Notes under the pieces: model-generated | What the model was told of the DNA's origin: nothing | What the model saw: only the letters and a program-made list of their open reading frames with translations | Database searches by the model: none | In this document: in pieces, positions 52,307 through 64,000 of the stretch | Layout of the letters: each line of letters begins with the position of its first letter | Position numbering within the stretch: position 1 is the stretch's first letter | Position numbers and translations under genes: made by a program | From: Linanthus parryae | Lineage: Eukaryota > Streptophyta > Magnoliopsida > Ericales > Polemoniaceae | Direction: 5' to 3' | Length of the DNA stretch: 64,000 nucleotides | Assembly: GCA_023055425.1 (NCBI GenBank) | Contig: JALGPY010000002.1 | Coordinates: forward strand, 123,330,088-123,394,087

Positions 52307-53402
52307 GCAGATGGACACCGCAACAGTAAAAAATTGAGATTATCCTTTTAATTTTAGAGTTAATCGATGACTTCATTTTACCAAAATTAGTGGTTTAAGC
52401 TAGTGGACCCCGCAACGTTGAAAATTTGAGATTAACCTTTTATTTTTAGAGTTAAGCGGTAACTTTATTTGACCAAAAGTAGTGGTTTAAGCTAGTGGAC
52501 ACCGCAGCGTTAAAAATTTGAGATTAACCTTTGACTTTAGAGTTGCTCGATGGCTTTAATTGACCAAAAGTAGTGGTTTGAGCTAGTGGACACCGAAATG
52601 TTAAAAATTTGAGATTAACCTTTGACTTTAGAATTGGTGGATGACTTTATTTGACCAAAATAAGTGGTTTGAGCTAGTGGACACCGCAACGCTAAAAATT
52701 TGAGATTAACCTTTGACTTTAGAGTTGGTCGATGACTTTATATGACCAAAAGTTGTGGTTTGAGCTAGTGGACACCGCAACATTAAAAATTTGAGATTAT
52801 CCTTTGACTTTAGAGTTGGTATATGACTTTATTTGACCAAAAGTAGTGGTTTGAGCTAGTGGACACCGCAACGTTACAAAAATTGAGATTAACCTTTGAC
52901 TATAGAGTTGGTCGATGACTTTATTTGACCAAAAGTAGTTGTTTGAGCTAGTGGAGACCGCAACAGTAAAAATTTGAGATTAACCTTTTATTTTAGAGTT
53001 AATCGATGACTTCATTTTACCAAAACAAGTGGTTTAAGTTAGTGGACACCGCAACGTTAAAAATTTGAGATTAACCTTTTATTTTTAGAGTTAATCGGTA
53101 ACTTTATTTGACCAAAAGTAGTGGTTTAAGCTAGTGGACACCGCAGCGTTAAAATTTTGAGATTAACCTTTGACTTTAGAGTTGCTCGATGGCTTTAATT
53201 GACCAAAACTAGTGGTTTGAGCTAGTGGACACCGCAATGTTAAAAGTTTGAGATTATCCTTTGACTTTAGAATTGATGGATGACTTTATTTGACCAAAAT
53301 TAGTGGTTTGAGCTAGTGGACACCGCAACGCTAAAAATTTTAGATTAACCTTTGACTTTAGAGTTGGTCGATGACTTTATTTGACCAAAAGTAGTGGTTT
53401 GA
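52307..53402 (+). repeat. HOR-4 12-monomer unit, copy 1 (1,096 bp)
   Basis: Starts at the gcagatggacaccg monomer (52307), which returns at 53403. The pair caaaacaagtggtttaag (53021 and 54117) and the variant aaaataagtgg confirm the 1,096-bp period. Nearly identical to the next unit. Confidence 0.9.
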
Positions 53403-54498
53403 GCAGATGGACACCGCAACAGTAAAAAATTGAGATTATCCTTTTAATTTTAGAGTTAATCGATGACTTCATTTTACCAAAATTAGTGGTTTAAGCTAGT
53501 GGACCCCGCAACGTTGAAAATTTGAGATTAACCTTTTATTTTTAGAGTTAAGCGGTAACTTTATTTGACCAAAAGTAGTGGTTTAAGCTAGTGGACACCG
53601 CAGCGTTAAAAATTTGAGATTAACCTTTGACTTTAGAGTTGCTCGATGGCTTTAATTGACCAAAAGTAGTGGTTTGAGCTAGTGGACACCGAAATGTTAA
53701 AAATTTGAGATTAACCTTTGACTTTAGAATTGGTGGATGACTTTATTTGACCAAAATAAGTGGTTTGAGCTAGTGGACACCGCAACGCTAAAAATTTGAG
53801 ATTAACCTTTGACTTTAGAGTTGGTCGATGATTTTATATGACCAAAAGTTGTGGTTTGAGCTAGTGGACACCGCAACATTAAAAATTTGAGATTATCCTT
53901 TGACTTTAGAGTTGGTATATGACTTTATTTGACCAAAAGTAGTGGTTTGAGCTAGTGGACACCGCAACGTTACAAAAATTGAGATTAACCTTTGACTATA
54001 GAGTTGGTCGATGACTTTATTTGACCAAAAGTAGTTGTTTGAGCTAGTGGAGACCGCAACAGTAAAAATTTGAGATTAACCTTTTATTTTAGAGTTAATC
54101 GATGACTTCATTTTACCAAAACAAGTGGTTTAAGTTAGTGGACACCGCAACGTTAAAAATTTGAGATTAACCTTTTATTTTTAGAGTTAATCGGTAACTT
54201 TATTTGACCAAAAGTAGTGGTTTAAGCTAGTGGACACCGCAGCGTTAAAATTTTGAGATTAACCTTTGACTTTAGAGTTGCTCGATGGCTTTAATTGACC
54301 AAAACTAGTGGTTTGAGCTAGTGGACACCGCAATGTTAAAAGTTTGAGATTATCCTTTGACTTTAGAATTGATGGATGAATTTATTTGACCAAAATTAGT
54401 GGTTTGAGCTAGTGGACACCGCAACGCTAAAAATTTTAGATTAACCTTTGACTTTATAGTTGGTCGATGACTTTATTTGACAAAAAGTAGTGATTTGA
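53403..54498 (+). repeat. HOR-4 12-monomer unit, copy 2 (1,096 bp)
   Basis: Second copy of the 12-monomer block. It differs by few bases (for example gatgattttatatgacc near 53827). It is also the first part of the 2,546-bp repeat that starts at the same point. Homology to the 52.3-kb unit fades near 54450. Confidence 0.88.
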
Positions 54499-55948
54499 GC
54501 AAGTGGACACCGCAACAGTAAAAATTTGAGATTATCCTTTTAATTTTAGAGTTAATCGATGACTTCATTTTACCAAAAGTAGTGGTTTAAGCTAGTGGAC
54601 ACCGCAACGTTAAAAATTTGAGATTAACCTTTGACTTTAGAGTTGGTCGATGACTTTATTTGACCAAAAGTAGTTGTTTGACCTAGTGGACACCGCAACG
54701 TTAAAATTTGAGATTAACCTTTGACTTTAGAATTGGTCGATGACTTTATTTGACCAAAATCAGTGGTTTGAGCTAGTGGACACCGCAACGCTAAAACCTT
54801 GAGATTAACCTTTGACTTTAGAGTTGGTCGATGACTTTATATGACCAAAAGTTGTGGTTTGAACTAGTGGACACTGCAACATTAAAAATTTGAGATTAAC
54901 CTTTTACTTTAGAGTTAGTATATGACTTTATTTGACAAAAAGTAGTGGTTTGAGCTAGTGGACACCGCAACGTTACATAAATTGAGATTAACCTCTGACT
55001 ATAGAGTTGGTCGATGACTTTATTTGACCAAAAGTAGTGGTTTGAGCTAGTGGACACCGCAATGTTACAAAAATTGAGATTAACCTTTGACTTCAGAGTT
55101 GGTCGATGACTTTATTTGACAAAAAGTAGTTGTTTGAGCTAGTGGACACCGCAATGTTAAAAGTTTGAGATTAACCTTTGACTTTAGAATTGGTGGATGA
55201 CATTATTTGACCAAAATCAGTGGTTTGAGCGTGGACACCGCAACGCTAAAAATCTGAGATTAACCTTTGACTTTAGAGTTGGTCGATGACTTTATGTGAC
55301 CAAAAGTAGTGGTTTGAGCTAGTGGACACCGCAATGTTACAAAAATTGAGATTAACCTTTGACTTTAGAGTTGGTCGATGACTTTATATGACCAAAAGTT
55401 GTGGTTTGAGCTAGTGGACACTGCAACATTAAAAATTTGAGATTAACCTTTGACTTTAGAGTTGGTATATGACTTTATTTGACAAAAAGTAGTGGTTTGA
55501 GCTAGTGGACACCGCAACGTTACAAAAATTGAGATTAACCTTTGACTATAGAGTTGGTCGATGACTTTATTTGACCAAAAGTAGTGGTTTGAGCTAGTGG
55601 ACACCGCAATGTTACAAAAGTTGAGATTAACCTTTGACTTCAGAGTTGGTCGATGACTTTATTTGACCAAAAGTAGTGGTTTGAGCAGATGGACACCGCA
55701 ACAGTAAAAAATTGAGATTATCCTTTTAATTTTAGAGTTAATCGATGACTTCATTTTACCAAAAGTAGTGGTTTAAGCTAGTGGACCCCGCAACGTTGAA
55801 AATTTGAGATTAACCTTTTATTTTTAGAGTTAAGCGGTAACTTTATTTGACCAAAAGTAGTGGTTTAACCGCAACGCTAAAAATTTGAGATTAACCTTTG
55901 ACTTTAGAGTTGGTCGATGACTTTATTTGACCAAAAGTAGTGGTTTGA
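53403..55948 (+). repeat. HOR-4 28-monomer unit, copy 1 (2,546 bp)
   Basis: Runs from gcagatgg at 53403 to the same marker at 55949. Offset 2,546 was also checked at gagcaagtgg (54499 and 57045), gcgtggac (55229 and 57775) and the taagttagtgg monomer (54122 and 56668 regions). It contains the gtttaaccgcaacgc deletion junction near 55865. Confidence 0.9.
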
Positions 55949-58212
55949 GCAGATGGACACCGCAACAGTAAAAAATTGAGATTATCCTTTTAATTTTAGA
56001 GTTAATCGATGACTTCATTTTACCAAAATTAGTGGTTTAAGCTAGTGGACCCCGCAACGTTGAAAATCTGAGATTAACCTTTTATTTTTAGAGTTAAGCG
56101 GTAACTTTATTTGACCAAAAGTAGTGGTTTAAGCTAGTGGACACCGCAGCGTTAAAAATTTGAGATTAACCTTTGACTTTAGAGTTGCTCGATGGCTTTA
56201 ATTGACCAAAAGTAGTGGTTTGAGCTAGTGGACACCGAAATGTTAAAAATTTGAGATTAACCTTTGACTTTAGAATTGGTGGATGACTTTATTTGACCAA
56301 AATAAGTGGTTTGAGCTAGTGGACACCGCAACGCTAAAAATTTGAGATTAACCTTTGACTTTAGAGTTGGTCGATGACTTTATATGACCAAAAGTTGTGG
56401 TTTGAGCTAGTGGACACCGCAACATTAAAAATTTGAGATTATCCTTTGACTTTAGAGTTGGTATATGACTTTATTTGACCAAAAGTAGTGGTTTGAGCTA
56501 GTGGACACCGCAACGTTACAAAAATTGAGATTAACCTTTGACTATAGAGTTGGTCGATGACTTTATTTGACCAAAAGTAGTTGTTTGAGCTAGTGGAGAC
56601 CGCAACAGTAAAAATTTGAGATTAACCTTTTATTTTAGAGTTAATCGATGACTTCATTTTACCAAAACTAGTGGTTTAAGTTAGTGGACACCGCAACGTT
56701 AAAAATTTGAGATTAACCTTTTATTTTTAGAGTTAATCGGTAACTTTATTTGACCAAAAGTAGTGGTTTAAGCTAGTGGACACCGCAGCGTTAAAATTTT
56801 GAGATTAACCTTTGACTTTAGAGTTGCTCGATGGCTTTAATTGACCAAAACTAGTGGTTTGAGCTAGTGGACACCGCAATGTTAAAAGTTTGAGATTATC
56901 CTTTGACTTTAGAATTGATGGATGACTTTATTTGACCAAAATTAGTGGTTTGAGCTAGTGGACACCGCAACGCTAAAAATTTTAGATTAACCTTTGACTT
57001 TATAGTTGGTCGATGACTTTATTTGACAAAAAGTAGTGATTTGAGCAAGTGGACACCGCAACAGTAAAAATTTGAGATTATCCTTTTAATTTTAGAGTTA
57101 ATCGATGACTTCATTTTACCAAAAGTAGTGGTTTAAGCTAGTGGACACCGCAACGTTAAAAATTTGAGATTAACCTTTGACTTTAGAGTTGGTCGATGAC
57201 TTTATTTGACCAAAAGTAGTTGTTTGACCTAGTGGACACCGCAACGTTAAAATTTGAGATTAACCTTTGACTTTAGAATTGGTCGATGACTTTATTTGAC
57301 CAAAATCAGTGGTTTGAGCTAGTGGACACCGCAACGCTAAAACCTTGAGATTAACCTTTGACTTTAGAGTTGGTCGATGACTTTATATGACCAAAAGTTG
57401 TGGTTTGAACTAGTGGACACTGCAACATTAAAAATTTGAGATTAACCTTTTACTTTAGAGTTAGTATATGACTTTATTTGACAAAAAGTAGTGGTTTGAG
57501 CTAGTGGACACCGCAACGTTACAAAAATTGAGATTAACCTCTGACTATAGAGTTGGTTGATGACTTTATTTGACCAAAAGTAGTGGTTTGAGCTAGTGGA
57601 CACCGCAATGTTACAAAAATTGAGATTAACCTTTGACTTCAGAGTTGGTCGATGACTTTATTTGACAAAAAGTAGTTGTTTGAGCTAGTGGACACCGCAA
57701 TGTTAAAAGTTTGAGATTAACCTTTGACTTTAGAATTGGTGGATGACATTATTTGACCAAAATCAGTGGTTTGAGCGTGGACACCGCAACGCTAAAAATC
57801 TGAGATTAACCTTTGACTTTAGAGTTGGTCGATGACTTTATGTGACCAAAAGTAGTGGTTTGAGCTAGTGGACACCGCAATGTTACAAAAATTGAGATTA
57901 ACCTTTGACTTTAGAGTTGGTCGATGACTTTATATGACCAAAAGTTGTGGTTTGAGCTAGTGGACACTGCAGCATTAAAAATTTGAGATTAACCCTTGAC
58001 TTTAGAGTTGGTATATGACTTTATTTGACAAAAAGTAGTGGTTTGAGCTAGTGGACACCGCAACGTTACAAAAATTGAGATTAACCTTTGACTATAGAGT
58101 TGGTCGATGACTTTATTTGACCAAAAGTAGTGGTTTGAGCTAGTGGACACCGCAATGTTACAAAAGTTGAGATTAACCTTTGACTTCAGAGTTGGTCGAT
58201 GACTTTATTTGA
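55949..58212 (+). repeat. HOR-4 28-monomer unit, copy 2 (partial)
   Basis: Collinear with the previous unit up to about 58212, where gacaaaaagtagttgtttgag replaces the preceding unit's gaccaaaagtagtgg. The tail instead continues the 51.3-kb series: gcaatgttagaagtttg occurs only near 51331 and 58248, offset 6,917 (4,371 plus 2,546). Confidence 0.88.
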
Positions 58213-61200
58213 CAAAAAGTAGTTGTTTGAGCTAGTGGACACCGCAATGTTAGAAGTTTGAGATTAACCTTTGACTTTAGAATTGGTGGATGACTTTATT
58301 TGACCAAAATCAGTGGTTTGAGCTAGTGGACACCGCAACGCTAAAAATGTGAGATTAACCTTTGACTTTAGAGTTGGTCGATGACTTTATTTGACCAAAA
58401 GTAGTGGTTTGAGCTAGTGGACACCGCAATGTTACAAAAATTGAGATTAACCTTTGACTTTAGAGTTGGTCGACGACTTTATTTGACCAAAAGTAGTGGT
58501 TTGAGCCAGAGGACACCGCAACGTTACAAAAATTGAGATTAACCTTTGACTATAGAGTTGGTCGATGACTTTATGTGACCAAAAGTAGTGGTCTGGGCCA
58601 GTGGACACCGCAACAGTAAAAATTTGAGATTAAACTTGGATTTTTAGAGTTAATCGATAACCTTTTTTTGACCAAAAGTAGTGGTTTAAGCTAGTGGACA
58701 CCGCAGCGTTAAATATTTGAGATTAACCTTTGACTTTAGAGTTGCACGATGGCTTTAATTGACCAAAAGTAGTGGTTTGAGCTAGTGGACACCGAAATGT
58801 TAAAAATTTGAGATTAACCTTTGACTTTAGAATTGGTGGATGACTTTATTTGACCAAAATAAGTGGTTTGAGCTAGTGGACACCGCAACGCTAAAAATTT
58901 GAGATTAACCTTTGACTTTAGAGTTGGTCGATGACTTTATTTGACGAAAAGTAGTGGTTTGAGCTAGTGGACACCGCAATGTTACAAAAATTGAGATTAA
59001 TCTTTGACTTCAGAGTTGGTCGATGACTTTATTTGACCAAAAGAAGTTGTTTGAGCTAGTGGACACCGCAACAGTAAAAATTTGAGATTATCCTTTTAAT
59101 TTTAGAGTTAATCGATGAATTCATTTTACCAAAAGTAGTGGTTTAAGCTAGTGGACACCGCAACGTTAAAAATTTGAGATTAACCTTTTATTTTTAGAGT
59201 TAAGCGGTAACTTTATTCGACCAAAAGTAGTGGTTTAAGCTAGTGGACACCTCAACGTTTAATATTTGTGATTAACCTTTGACTTTAGAGTTGGTCGATA
59301 ACTTTATTTGACCAAAAGTAGTGGTTTGACCTAGTGGACACCGCAACGTAAAAAATTTGAGATTAACCTTTGACTTTAGAATTGGTCGATGACTTTATTT
59401 CACCAAAATCAGTGGTTTGAGCTAGTGGACACCACAACGCTAAAAACCTGAGATTAACCTTTGACTTTAGAGTTGGTCGATGACTTTATATGACCTAAAG
59501 TTGTGGTTTGAGCTAATGGACACCGCAACATTAAAAATTTGAGATTAACCTTTGACTTTAGAGTTGGTATATGACTTTATTTGACCAAAAATAGTGGTTT
59601 GAGCTAGTGGACACCACAACGTTACAAAAATTGAGATTAACCTTTGACTATAGAGTTGGTCGATGACTTTATTTGACCAAAAGTAGTTGTTTGAGCTAGT
59701 GGACACCGCAACAGTAAAAAATTGAGATTAACCTTTGACTTTAGAGTTGGTCGATGACTTTATTTGACCAAAAGTAGTGGTTTGAGCAAGTGGACACCGC
59801 AACAGTAAAAATTTAAGATTATCCTTAATTTTAGAGTTAATCGATGACTTCATTTTACCAAAAGTAGTGGTTTAAGCTAGTGGACACCGCAACGTTAAAA
59901 ATTTGAGATTAACCTTTTATTTTTAGAGTTAAGCGGTAACTTTATTTGACCAAAAGTAGTGGTTTAAGCTAGTGGACACCTCAACGTTTCAAATTTGAGA
60001 TTAACCGTTGACTTTGAGTTGGTCGACGATTTTATGTGACCAAAAGTTGTGGTTTGAGCTAGTGGACACAGCAACATTAAAAATTTGAGATTAACCTTTG
60101 ACTTTAGAGTTGGTCGATGACTTTATTTGACCAAAAGTAGTGGTTTGAGCTAGTGGACACCGCAACGTTACAAAAATTGAGATTAACCTTTGACTATAGA
60201 GTTGGTCGATGACTTTATGTGACCAAAAGTATTGGTTTGAGCCAGTGGGCACCGCAACAGTAAAAATTTGAGATTAAACTTTTATTTTTAGAGTTAATCG
60301 ATAACGTTTTTTGACCAAAAGTAGTGGTTTAAGCTAGTGGACACCGCAGCGTTAAAAATTTGAGATTAACCTTTGACTTTAGAGTTGCTCGATGGCTTTA
60401 ATTGACCAAAAGTAGTGGTTTGAGCTAGTGGACACCGCAATGTTAAAAATTTGAGATTAACCTTTGACTTTAGAATTGGTGGATGACTTTATTTGACCAA
60501 AATCAGTGGTTTGAGCTAGTGGACACCGCAACCCTAAAAATTTGAGATTAACCTTTGACTTTAGAGTTGGTCGATGACTTTATTTGACCAAAAGTACTGG
60601 TTTGTGCAAGTGGACACCGCAACAGTAAAAATTTGAGATTATCCTTTTAATTTTAGAGTTAAGCGATGACTTCATTTTACCAAAAGTAGTGGTTTAAGCT
60701 AGTGGACACCGCAACGTTAAAAATTTGAGATTAACCTTTTATTTTTGGAGTTAAGCGGTAACTTTATTTGACCAAAAGTAGTGGTTTGACCTAGTGGACA
60801 CCTCAACGTTTCAAATTTGAGATTAACCTTTGACTTTAGAGTTGGTCGATGACTTTATTTGACCAAAAGTAGTGGTTTGACCTAGTGGACACCGCAACGT
60901 TAAAAATTTGAGATTAACCTTTAACTTTAGAATTGGTCGATGACTTTATTTGACCAAAATCAGTGGTTTGAGCTAGTGGACACCGCAACGCTAAAACCTT
61001 GAGATTAACCTTTGACTTTAGAGTTGGTCGATGACTTTATATGACCAAAAGTTGTGGTTTGAGCAAGTGGACACCGCAACATTAAAAATTTGAGATTAAC
61101 CTTTGACTTTTGAGTTGGTATTTGACTTTATTTGACAAAAAGTAGTGGTTTGAGCTAGTGGACACCGCAACGTTACAAAAATTGAGATTAATCTTTGACT

Positions 61201-63562
61201 ATAGAGTTGGTCGATGAATTTATTTGACCAAAAGTAGTGGTTTCAGCTAGTGGACACCGCAATGTTACAAAAATTGAGATTAACCTTTGACTTCAGAGTT
61301 GGTCGATGACTTTATTTGACCAAAAGAAGTTGTTTGAGCTAGTGGACACCGCAATGTTAAAAGTTTGAGATTAACCTTTGACTTTAGAATTGGTGGATGA
61401 CTTTATTTGACCAAAATCAGTGGTTTGAGATAGTGGACACCGCAACGCTAAAAATCTGAGATTAACTTTTGACTTTAGAGTTGGTCGATGACTTTATTTG
61501 ACCAAAAGTAGTGGTTTGAGCTAGTGGACACCGGATTGTTACAAAATTGAGATTAACCTTTTACTTTAGAGTTGGTCGACGACTTATATTTGACCAGAAG
61601 TAGTGGTTTGAGCTAGTGGACACCGCAACGTTACAAAAATTGAGATTAACCTTTGACTATAGAGTTGGTCGACGACTTTATGTGACCAAAAGTTGTGGTT
61701 TGAGCTAGTGGACACAGCAACATTAAAAATTTGAGATTAGCCTTTGACTTTAGAGTTGGTCGATGACTTTATTTGACCAAAAGTAGTGGTTTGAGCTAGT
61801 GGACACCGCAACGTTACAAAAATTGAGATTAACCTTTGACTATAGAGTTGGTCGATGACTTTATGTGACCAAAAGTAGTGGTTTGAGCCAGTGGACACCG
61901 CAACAGTAAAAATTTGAGATTAAACTTTTATTTTTAGAGTTAATCGATAACTTTTTTTGACCAAAAATAGTGGTTTAAGCTAGTGGACACCGCAGCGTTA
62001 AAAATTTGAGATTAACCTTTGACATTAGAGTTGCTCGATGACTTTAATTGACCAAAAGTAGTGGTTTGAGCTAGTGGACACCGCAATGTTAAAAATTTGA
62101 GATTATCCTTTTAATTTTAGAGTTAATTGATGACTTCATTTTACCAAAAGTAGTGGTTTAAGCTAGTGGACACCGCAACGTTAAAAATTTGAGATTAACC
62201 TTTTATTTTTAGAGTTAAGCGGTAACTTTATTTGACCAAAAGTAGTGGTTTAAGCTAGTGGACACCTCAACGTTTCAAATTTGAGATTAACCTTTGACTT
62301 TAGAGTTGGTCGATGACTTTATTTGACCAAAAGTAGTGGTTTGACCTAGTGGACACCGCAACGTTAAAAATTTGAGATTCACCTTTGACTTTAGAATTGG
62401 TCGATGACTTTATTTGACCAAAATCAGTGGTTTGAGCTAGTGGACACCGCAACGCTAAAACCTTGAGATTAACCTTTGACTTTAGAGTTGGTCGATGACT
62501 TTATATGACCAAAAGTTGTGGTTTGAGCTAGTGGACACTGCAACATTAAAAATTTGAGATTAACCTTTGACTTTAGAGTTGGTATATGACTTTATTTGAC
62601 AAAAAGTAGTGGTTTGAGCTAGTGGACACCGCAACGTTACAAAAATTGAGATTAACCTTTGACTATAGAGTTGGTCGATGACTTTATTTGACCAAAAGTA
62701 GTGGTTTGAGCTAGTGGAAACCGCAATGTTACAAAAATTGAGATTAACCTTTGACTTCAGAGTTGGTCGATGACTTTATTTGACCAAAAGTAGTTGTTTG
62801 AGCTAGTGGACACCGCAATGTTAAAAGTTTGAGATTAACCTTTGACTTTAGAATTGGTGGATGACTTTATTTGACCAAAATCAGTGGTTTGAGCTAGTGG
62901 ACACCGCAACGCTAAAAATATGAGATTAACCTTTGACTTTAGAGTTGGTCGATGACTTTATTTGACCAAAGTAGTGGTTTGAGCTAGTGGACACCGCAAT
63001 GTTACAAAATTTAAGATTAACCTTTGACTTTAGAGTTGGTCGACGACTTTATTTGACCAAAAGTAGTGGTTTGAGCTAGTGGACACCGCAACGTTACAAA
63101 AATTGAGATTAACCTTTGACTATAGAGTTGGTCGATGACTTTTATGTGACCAAAAGTAGTGGTTTGAGCCAGTGGACACCGCAACAGTAAAAATTTGTGA
63201 TTAAAATTTTATTTTTAGAGTTAATCGATAACTTTTTTTGACCAAAAGTAGTGGTTTAAGCTAGTGGACACCGCTGCGTTAAAAAATTGAGATTAACCTT
63301 TGACTTTAGAGTTGCTCGATGGCTTTAATTGACCAAAAGTAGTGGTTTGAGCTAGTGGACACCGAAATGTTAAAAATTTGAGATTAACCATTGACTTTAG
63401 AATTAGTGGATGACTTTATTTGACCAAAATCAGTGGTTTGAGCTAGTGGACACCGCAACGCTAAAAATTTGAGATTAAACTTTGACTTTAGAGTTGGTCG
63501 ATGACTTTATTTGACCAAAAGTAGTGGTTTGAGCTAGTGGACACCGCAATGTTACAAAAATT
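58213..63562 (+). repeat. Heterogeneous satellite array, right part
   Basis: About 58 monomers, same orientation, no dominant HOR by eye. Local oddities are ccagaggacacc near 58505, gtctgggccagtgg near 58591, aaacttggatttttag near 58634 and gacttatatttgaccagaag near 61581. The last plus-oriented monomer stops after gttacaaaaattga. Confidence 0.88.
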
Positions 63563-63654
63563 GATTAACTCTAAAAATAAAAGTTTAGTGAAGTTATCGA
63601 TTAACTCTAAAAATAAAAGCTTAAACCCACTACTTTTGGTCAAATGAAGTTATC
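63563..63654 (-). repeat. Rearranged monomer at the inversion junction
   Basis: Plus-strand text gattaactctaaaaataa begins at 63563, 63599 and 63655, spacings of 36 and 56 bp. Each interval is an inverted monomer with an internal deletion; together they add up to 92 bp, one monomer. The string gattaac is shared by both orientations (plus: gagattaacc; inverted: cgattaactc), so the switch point is ambiguous within 63561-63569. Confidence 0.85.
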
Positions 63655-64000
63655 GATTAACTCTAAAAATAAAAGTTTAATCTCAAATTTTTAACGTTGC
63701 GGTGTCCACTAGCTAAAACCACTACTTTTGGTAAAATGAAGTCGTCGATAAACTCTAAAAATAAAATATTAATCTCAAATTTTTACTTTTGCGGTGTCCA
63801 CTAGCTCAAACAACTACTTTTGGTCAAATAAGTCATCGACCAACTCTATAATCAAAGGTTAATCTCAAATTTTGTAAAGTTGCGGTGTCCACTTGCTCAA
63901 ACCACTACTTTTGGTAACATAAAGTCATCGACCAACTCTAAAGTCAAAGGTTAATCTCAAATTTTTAGCGCTGCGGTGTCCACTAACTCAAACCACTGAT
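63655..64000 (-). repeat. Inverted satellite monomers
   Basis: The same satellite now reads on the minus strand: gcggtgtccactagct, ctcaaaccactacttttgg and gtcatcgaccaactct are reverse complements of the usual blocks. The monomer series (gataac-like, then a cagtaaa-like class B, then a gactatag-like type) is the HOR order read backwards, so a larger inverted array probably continues past the window edge. Confidence 0.93.

Noticed and set aside
63563..64000. Palindromic mobile element at the right end
   Set aside because: The inverted sequence is the same satellite, with no terminal repeats, target duplication or transposase; an inversion or rearrangement explains it.

Overview
The window is a block of plant-type satellite DNA: one AT-rich tandem repeat with a monomer of about 91 bp (usually 90-93) fills essentially all 64 kb, roughly 670 monomers. 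A single 2.4-kb LINE retrotransposon fragment interrupts it. I see no host gene, tRNA, rRNA or CRISPR array. The long homogenised array with higher-order repeats (HORs), together with a LINE whose reverse transcriptase is followed by the CxxC...H...C domain usual at the end of plant L1 proteins, points to an angiosperm nuclear genome, probably a pericentromeric, centromeric or other heterochromatic block. The species cannot be named from the sequence.

Monomers are recognised by the start ctagtggacaccgcaa and internal blocks gagattaacctttgac, agttggtcgatgac, tttatttgaccaaaag and tagtggtttgag. There are at least three classes. Class A carries tttgactttagagttggtcg. Class B carries ttatttttagagttaatcg followed by cattttacc. 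Class C carries gttaagcggtaac or gttaatcggtaac.

Layout. 1-8677: four copies of a 24-monomer HOR (about 2,192 bp; copy 3 lacks one monomer). 8678-14975: a fifth copy in which monomers 8-22 have themselves been amplified into four tandem 1,369-bp units (9318-14793) before monomers 23-24 resume. 14976-15388: a few diverged monomers. 15389-17834: the LINE on the minus strand, 5'-truncated inside the reverse transcriptase, with a 14-bp target-site duplication. 17835-31671: older, mixed monomers with local duplications. 31672-42549: three near-identical copies of a 3,566-bp (about 39-monomer) HOR, flanked on each side by a more diverged collinear copy displaced by about 6.21 kb. 42550-48966: mixed monomers, the diverged copy and a 365-bp tandem duplication. 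48967-58212: a mosaic of recent block duplications (offsets 1,096, 2,546, 3,642, 4,371 and 6,917 bp). 58213-63562: mixed monomers. At about 63563 the array flips orientation through a rearranged junction and continues inverted to the window end.

Nothing here works as a gene system. The interest lies in the layered, nested amplification of the satellite, the dated LINE insertion and the inversion junction. All comparisons were made by eye; boundaries of diverged blocks are approximate, while offsets inside recent blocks were checked at several diagnostic variants.
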